Of a DNA stretch of 36,798 bases, positions 32,736 through 36,798 are shown in pieces; the first letter of the stretch is position 1; the number at the start of each line of letters is the position of its first letter. The stretch is from assembly GCA_937967805.1 (NCBI GenBank), contig CALBTC010000452.1, positions 1 through 36,798 of the forward strand. Direction: 5' to 3'. The notes beneath the pieces are model-generated. The model did no database searches, was not told where the DNA came from, and was given only the letters and a program-made list of their open reading frames with translations. Both the position numbers and the translations under genes were made by a program. Source of the stretch: an uncultured Anaerolineaceae bacterium (GTDB lineage: Bacteria; Chloroflexota; Anaerolineae; Promineifilales; Promineifilaceae).

Positions 32736-32751
32736 CCCCGGGAGAACGGCC

Positions 32752-35694
32752 GTGTCTGAAGCACTTTTTGATTTCCTGAACGAATTAGACAAACGCACCA
32801 GCGGCGCGCTGCGCGCGGATGAGTACAGTCGCATCCTGTACAGCACCGACGCCTCCATTTACCAGGTAAAGCCGCACGGCGTCCTGCTGCCGCAAACGGT
32901 GGATGACGTGCAGGCGGCGGTCGAGCTGGCGGCCAAACACCATGTGCCGCTGCTGCCGCGCACCGGAGGCAGCAGCCTGGCCGGGCAGGCGGTCAACCGC
33001 GCCCTGGTGATGGATTTTACGCGCCACCTGGACCAGGTGTTGGAAGTCAACCAGGAGGAGATGTGGGTGCGGGTGCAGCCAGGCATCGTCCTGGACGCGC
33101 TGAACATTTACCTGCGCCAGTACGGCCTGCAATTTGGCCCGGACCCCGCCAGCAGCAACCGGGCGGCGATGGGCGGCATCGTTTCCAACAACTCTACCGG
33201 CAGCCATTCGATTATGTACGGCATGACGGCCGATCACGTCCTGGAGACGGCGGTGATTTTGAGCGACGGCACGCTGACCCGCTTTGGCCCGCTGGAAACG
33301 GCCGTACTTTTGCAGCACACGCAAAAAAGCGGACTGGAAGGCAACATCTACCGCCGGATGCAGGCCCTCACCCAGTACCCGGCCAACCAGGAAATCATTC
33401 GCAGCGGCACGCCGCGCCACTGGCGGCGCTGCGGCGGCTACAATTTGGACAGGCTGGTGCCGGTGAGCAACGGCCGTCCCACCTACCGCTGGCCCTATGA
33501 CGACAGATTCAACCTGGCCAAACTAATCTGCGGCGCAGAAGGCGGCCTGGGGGTCATCACCGAGCTGAAGCTGAACCTGGTGCCGCTGCCCACGTACACT
33601 GCCCTGGCGATTGTGCACTTCAACAGTTTGCCGGAGGCGTTAACGGCCGTTCCCCTCATACTCGAAGTCAATCCCTCGGCCGTGGAGCTGCTGGACAACC
33701 TGGGCCTCACCCTATGCCGCGACGTACCGGAATATGCCCGCCTGCTCTCCACTTTCATCCAGGACATGCCCAACTGTGTCCTCATCACCGAGTTTTACGG
33801 CGAGAGCGAGGCGGAGTTAGTGAGCAAGATGGATAATCTGGAGCGGCATCTCAAGGGGCAAATGGTGAATTTTACGGCCGTCTCCCGCGCCACCACCCCC
33901 CAGCAGCAAAACGACGTCTGGACTGTGCGCAAGGTTGGCCTGGGGCTGATGATGAGCATCAAGGGGGACCACAAGCCGATTCCATTTATTGAGGATGCGG
34001 CCGTTCCCGTGGAGCATCTGGCCGAATACGTGACTAAAGTCGAGCAGTTCTGTAACGACATCGGCACCAACGTCGCCTACTACGCCCACGCCAGCGCCGG
34101 CTGCATTCACATACGGCCGCTTATCAACACAAAAAAAGCGACCGAGGTGGCCAAGCTGCCGCAAATTACCCGGTTTTCCGTTGATTTGCTGCGCGGCTAC
34201 GGCGGCTCCCTCTCCAGTGAACATGGCGACGGCCGGGCGCGCAGCTGGCTCAACGAAAAGTTCTTTGGCCCCGATTTGTACAAGCTTTACCAGCAGGTGA
34301 AGCAGATTTTTGATCCGCACAATATCCTCAATCCCGGCACCGTCGTCAACGCCGGACCGATGACCGAAAATCTGCGCTACGGCGAAAACTATCAGGTGAT
34401 TTCCATCACGCCCCACCTCGATTTCAGCAGCGACCAGGGTTTTGACCGGGCCGTGGAGATGTGCAACGGGGCCGGCATTTGCCGCAAGCGCACCACCGGC
34501 ACCATGTGCCCCAGCTTTATGGCCGTTCGCGAGGAAGAGCACGCCACGCGTGGCCGGGCCAACGCCCTGCGCGCCGCCATGAGCGGGCACCTGCCCCCTA
34601 GCGAATTCACCAGCAAGCGCATGTACCAGGTGATGGAACTGTGCGTCAGCTGCAAGGCGTGCAAGGCGGAATGCCCTTCTTCAGTGGACATGGCCAAAAT
34701 CAAAACCGAGTTCCTGGCCCAATACCACGACGCCCACGGCATCCCCTTGCGCGACCGGCTGTTTGCCAGCATCACGCCGCTCAGCCGCCTGGGCAGCGGG
34801 CCGATGGCACCGTTGGCGAACTGGACACTGGGCAATGGACTCATTCGCAGAGGGATGGAACGCACGCTGGGGATTTCGGCCAGGCGCAGCCTGCCCCATT
34901 TTGCCCGGCAATCGTTTACCGAATGGTTTGCCAAACGCACGCCGGTCGTAGGGTCAAGGCATGCCTTGACCCTACAGAAGGTGGTTTTGTTTAACGATAC
35001 TTTTTCCACCTATAACTACCCACACATCGCTATTGCCGCTACGGAATTGTTGGAGGCAGCTGGGTTTGAAGTGGTTTTGCCGGGGATTACCGAGTGTGGA
35101 CGGCCGTCTTTCTCCAAAGGTTTGGTGGACAAGGCAGGCAAAATCGCCAAAAATGTGCTGGCCCATCTTGCGCCACTGGCGGAACAAGGATTGCCCATCA
35201 TCTTCCTGGAACCCAGCGACCTCTCCGCCATCACCGACGATTACAACTCGCTGCTGCCCAATGACAAGCGCGTGGCCCTGGTAGCCGGGCAATGTTGCAG
35301 CTTTGAGGAGTTCATTGCCGAACTGGCCGACAGCGGCAAACTCAACTTGAATTTCAGCGAAGAAAAACGCCACCTGGTGCTGCACGGCCACTGCCACCAA
35401 AAGGCGCTCATCGGCACCAAACCGGCCCACCGCGCCCTGACGCTGCCGCCCAACTACACGCTGGAGGAAGTGGACAGCAGCTGCTGCGGCATGGCCGGCT
35501 CGTTTGGCTACGAGGCGGAGCATTATGACGTCTCGCTGCAAATGGCCGAGCGCCGCCTGCTGCCCGCCATGCGCGCCGCCGCCCCAGAAACAATTCTGGT
35601 AGCAGCCGGGGTGAGCTGCCGCCAGCAAATCAAGCACGGTGCGGGGCGGCAGGTACTGCATCCAGCGGAGGTGCTGCGGGCGGCGATCAGGTAA
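32752..35694 (+). CDS. FAD-linked oxidoreductase fused to Fe-S/CCG module (D-lactate/glycolate dehydrogenase type)
   Basis: A 980-residue fusion. FAD-binding domain (about 30-210): GVLLPQTVDDVQAAVELAAK, PRTGGSSLAGQAV and GGIVSNNSTGSHS. FAD-oxidase C-terminal domain (about 240-545), ending SSEHGDGRARSWLNEKFFG and IFDPHNILNPGTVV. Ferredoxin-like part: first cluster with C571, C577 and C586, second C631, C634, C637 and C641 (CVSCKACKAECP). Two CCG-type segments follow (GQCCSFEEF; HGHCHQKAL and DSSCCGMAGSFGYE). It likely oxidises a 2-hydroxy acid and passes electrons to the quinone pool, as D-lactate dehydrogenase/GlcD-GlpC fusions do. GTG start with GGGAG upstream. A 28-bp palindrome is inserted in frame near residue 735. 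Confidence 0.92.
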   Translation: MSEALFDFLNELDKRTSGALRADEYSRILYSTDASIYQVKPHGVLLPQTVDDVQAAVELAAKHHVPLLPRTGGSSLAGQAVNRALVMDFTRHLDQVLEVNQEEMWVRVQPGIVLDALNIYLRQYGLQFGPDPASSNRAAMGGIVSNNSTGSHSIMYGMTADHVLETAVILSDGTLTRFGPLETAVLLQHTQKSGLEGNIYRRMQALTQYPANQEIIRSGTPRHWRRCGGYNLDRLVPVSNGRPTYRWPYDDRFNLAKLICGAEGGLGVITELKLNLVPLPTYTALAIVHFNSLPEALTAVPLILEVNPSAVELLDNLGLTLCRDVPEYARLLSTFIQDMPNCVLITEFYGESEAELVSKMDNLERHLKGQMVNFTAVSRATTPQQQNDVWTVRKVGLGLMMSIKGDHKPIPFIEDAAVPVEHLAEYVTKVEQFCNDIGTNVAYYAHASAGCIHIRPLINTKKATEVAKLPQITRFSVDLLRGYGGSLSSEHGDGRARSWLNEKFFGPDLYKLYQQVKQIFDPHNILNPGTVVNAGPMTENLRYGENYQVISITPHLDFSSDQGFDRAVEMCNGAGICRKRTTGTMCPSFMAVREEEHATRGRANALRAAMSGHLPPSEFTSKRMYQVMELCVSCKACKAECPSSVDMAKIKTEFLAQYHDAHGIPLRDRLFASITPLSRLGSGPMAPLANWTLGNGLIRRGMERTLGISARRSLPHFARQSFTEWFAKRTPVVGSRHALTLQKVVLFNDTFSTYNYPHIAIAATELLEAAGFEVVLPGITECGRPSFSKGLVDKAGKIAKNVLAHLAPLAEQGLPIIFLEPSDLSAITDDYNSLLPNDKRVALVAGQCCSFEEFIAELADSGKLNLNFSEEKRHLVLHGHCHQKALIGTKPAHRALTLPPNYTLEEVDSSCCGMAGSFGYEAEHYDVSLQMAERRLLPAMRAAAPETILVAAGVSCRQQIKHGAGRQVLHPAEVLRAAIR
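34948..34975. repeat. 28-bp perfect palindrome inside a coding region
   Basis: Starts GTAGGGTCAAGGCA and continues as its own complement. It reads in frame as VVGSRHALTLQ between the Fe-S and CCG parts of the oxidoreductase, an interdomain linker. It has the same length and ends as the intergenic palindrome at 6376-6403. Confidence 0.88.
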
Positions 35695-35713
35695 CAAACA
35701 GGTAATTGGAAAA

Positions 35714-35736
35714 TTAGAGACTGGAGATTGGAGATT
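35714..35736. repeat. Short-period repeat GGAGATT
   Basis: TTAGAGACTGGAGATTGGAG followed by ATT; a 7-base unit repeated with variation, just downstream of the oxidoreductase stop. Confidence 0.6.
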
Positions 35737-35741
35737 CAAAA

Positions 35742-35769
35742 AAGCGACCCTGAGATTTCAGGGTCGCTT
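35742..35769 (-). terminator. Intrinsic terminator (favours minus strand)
   Basis: AAGCGACCCTGA (35742-35753), loop GATT, perfect complement 35758-35769. On the minus strand it is followed by TTTTTT, so it would end the transcript starting near 36012. It may also block plus-strand readthrough from the oxidoreductase. Confidence 0.78.
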
Positions 35770-36012
35770 GGTGTAATCTGAATTTTATTTTCTTGCGGTT
35801 AATAAAATAGTGGCTGACCAAAAACGGCCGTTACTATTTTCACTAGATGTGTTGGCTCTTCTTATCTTGCCAGAAGCCCTATTTAATGCAGTTTCCAGCC
35901 AGCCAGTGAGTTTCCGTAACGTATTCCAAAACGATAAACTACCTCCTTTCTGACTAAATGAAACTTTTAATATAAATGTAAATCACGTTGTTGAAATGGC
36001 CATTCGTAACGT
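35770..36012 (-). other. Apparent small transcription unit with SD but no canonical start codon
   Basis: A minus-strand promoter (36048-36019) and terminator (35769-35742) bracket about 240 bases. Inside is a perfect SD, AAAGGAGG (35949-35942). Two frames follow it. A TTG-started 16-codon peptide reads EYVTETHWLAGNCIK. A longer open frame ends at 35785 and reads protein-like (SFWNTLRKLTGWLETALNRA), but has no ATG, GTG or TTG near the SD. It could be a small RNA, a leader with a short peptide, or a decayed small gene. One ACGGCCGT copy lies inside. The rest of the gap to 36176 is AT-rich and shows only a DnaA-box-like TTATCCACA on the minus strand. Confidence 0.4.
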
Positions 36013-36018
36013 GCCCAC

Positions 36019-36048
36019 AGCATACACTTTTTACCCCGCGCAAGTCAA
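36019..36048 (-). promoter_or_regulatory. Putative sigma70-type promoter of the small minus-strand unit
   Basis: Minus strand: TTGACT (36048-36043), 18-base spacer, TATGCT (36024-36019). Confidence 0.55.
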
Positions 36049-36176
36049 GATGACCCACGTGCCATTACAGTGGCATCTTGTGGATAACTCATATTTTCCT
36101 CACAATAGACGATAGATTGTGGCACATTTACACATACACGCACAGACAGAGGAATCAAACAGAGGGTCTGTATAGC

Positions 36177-36455
36177 TTATAAATTTTGGTAGGCTGAGCC
36201 ACGCGGGGCAATACGAATAACCAAAATGAGCAGTAGATCATTTTCTACGGTATAGACAATTCGCCAATCTCCCACCCGGATTCGATAACTGTTCGAAAAG
36301 CCAATTAGCTTTTTATGTCCTAAAGGGAAAGGGTCTTCTGCTAATACCCAAATGCTTTGGCGTATACGTTCACGCAGGTTTTTTGGCATTCGTCGTAATG
36401 CTTTCTGTGGTTGCTTCATTACGACAACACGCCACTTATCCTGCTTATCGTTCAT
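36177..36455 (-). CDS. RelE/ParE-family toxin
   Basis: A 92-residue protein from ATG 36455, which overlaps the last 11 bases of the antitoxin gene; a longer TTG start at 36473 is unlikely. The RelE/ParE fold is shown by ALRRMPKNLRERIRQSIWVL, the central KKLIGFSNSYRIRVGDWRIVY and the final strand LLLILVIRIAPRGSAY. RelE-type members cut mRNA on the ribosome and ParE-type members poison gyrase; the YRIRVGDWRIVY motif and RIAPRG ending favour RelE-like activity. It is translated after the antitoxin, which should neutralise it and repress the operon. Confidence 0.9.
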   Translation of the reverse strand: MNDKQDKWRVVVMKQPQKALRRMPKNLRERIRQSIWVLAEDPFPLGHKKLIGFSNSYRIRVGDWRIVYTVENDLLLILVIRIAPRGSAYQNL

Positions 36456-36735
36456 CCAAAAGGCCTTCGGCAATTAACTCTGCTTCTACTTCTTCCCACG
36501 GACGGGCCGTTGAAGGATCACGTTTCCACTCTTCGTAGGCAATTTGGGCCAAACGGCCGTCACGCAAATCTTCCAGTTCCTCAAGGAGCGCTTCATAATC
36601 TTCAAAGGCAATGACAGCAGCAACAGGTTTGCCGTAGCGCTCAATCACTACGTCAGTTTTTCCTTGATTAACAGCATCTAATACGTCTCGCCAACGGGTA
36701 CGGGCTTCTCGGCTGCTTAAAACTGTTTGTGCCAT
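36445..36735 (-). CDS. Phd/YefM-family antitoxin
   Basis: A 96-residue antitoxin from ATG 36735 (SD GAGG 6 bases upstream); a TTG at 36747 would add four residues. The N-terminal Phd/YefM DNA-binding part shows VLSSREARTRWRDVLDAVNQ, then VVIERYGKPVAAVIAFEDYE. The C-terminal acidic part (residues about 55-96, ending EAELIAEGLLDER) would wrap the RelE-type toxin. It is expected to autoregulate the operon with the toxin. The promoter lies at or beyond the window edge. Confidence 0.9.
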   Translation of the reverse strand: MAQTVLSSREARTRWRDVLDAVNQGKTDVVIERYGKPVAAVIAFEDYEALLEELEDLRDGRLAQIAYEEWKRDPSTARPWEEVEAELIAEGLLDER

Positions 36736-36798
36736 CTTCCACCTCAATTACTTTCTATTGAAAACATCATGCACAACTTGTAAAAGATGTACACAAAT

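Larger units (their letters stand above)
232..36560. repeat. Genome-wide dispersed octamer palindrome ACGGCCGT
   Basis: The palindrome ACGGCCGT, often extended to AACGGCCGTT, occurs about 47 times between these limits by eye count. Chance expectation at this base composition is near one. Copies lie mostly inside genes, for example at 232, 9001-9060, 20457, 28400, 31155 and 33650. Some are intergenic, at 3413, 8376, 32429 and 35824. Two copies form the arms of the ssb terminator, and one supplies the GTG start of the 980-residue oxidoreductase at 32752. Two stretches of about 4 kb have none: 14452-18456 and 22895-27260. The distribution resembles HIP1 of cyanobacteria. Its function is unknown. 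Confidence 0.9.

Noticed and set aside
32469..32759. 96-codon frame before the large oxidoreductase
   Set aside because: It runs through several repeat elements (MITE-like palindrome and tandem hairpins), has no SD, and its peptide is the usual false translation of such repeats.
36079..36087. Perfect DnaA box (TTATCCACA on the minus strand), possible replication origin
   Set aside because: It is a single box with no cluster, no dnaA or dnaN nearby and no AT-rich unwinding repeats.
1..36798. CRISPR arrays, tRNA or rRNA genes, transposases, integrases
   Set aside because: I looked for regular direct repeats with spacers, cloverleaf-ending CCA segments and transposase motifs (DDE, HTH_Tnp). 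None was convincing.

Overview
The window looks like a chromosomal segment of a Chloroflexota bacterium, probably from the Anaerolineae/Caldilineae side. This is inferred from gene content and repeat style and was not tested by any search. No rRNA, tRNA, CRISPR array, transposase or phage gene was recognised. The octamer ACGGCCGT dominates the sequence: about 47 copies by eye where roughly one would be expected by chance. Intergenic regions are full of small palindromes and short-period repeats, some of which have entered genes.

Layout. 1-852: end of an OmpR-type regulator and a CoA-pyrophosphatase Nudix protein. 988-1848: a secreted protein with a Pro/Thr linker and a CTPGYWK domain. 1902-4585 (minus): ridA, response regulator and sensor kinase. 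4663-7232 (minus): three zinc-ribbon proteins, two of them membrane-anchored and paralogous. 7656-8888: EF-P and a double-LysM exported protein. 8939-11479 (minus): leuS carrying repeat-derived insertions. 11758-12906 (minus): a promoter, a 33-codon ORF ending near Cys-Cys, two tandem terminators, a hairpin over the ribosome site and a SAM methyltransferase; together these look like an attenuator. 13142-13567: ssb. 13706-14885 (minus): arsR-arsM with a consensus promoter and a palindromic operator. 15035-15406: a VOC protein. 15507-19077 (minus): an AT-richer three-gene operon with a GATase-like/metallopeptidase-like protein, a small basic protein and a protein with an EAD7-like C-terminal domain. 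It is the best candidate here for an undescribed conflict (defence) system.

19244-23745: plsX and fabF (fatty acid/phospholipid synthesis), a NERD-like membrane protein, an MBL-fold hydrolase and phoU. 24095-31212: a complete branched-chain amino-acid-type ABC transporter (livJ, H, M, G, F) with a second, paralogous lipoprotein binding protein at its end. 31387-35694: an ornithine cyclodeaminase-family enzyme and a large FAD/Fe-S/CCG fusion oxidoreductase, both plausibly catabolic partners of the transporter. 35695-36176 holds an apparent small minus-strand transcription unit with no convincing ORF. The window ends with a Phd/RelE-type toxin-antitoxin pair.

All functional calls rest on motifs and family knowledge read by eye. 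Start codons were re-chosen where a Shine-Dalgarno (SD) sequence, promoter or hairpin argued against the longest frame (leuS, livH, livG, the second binding protein, arsR, the toxin, the antitoxin and one zinc-ribbon gene).
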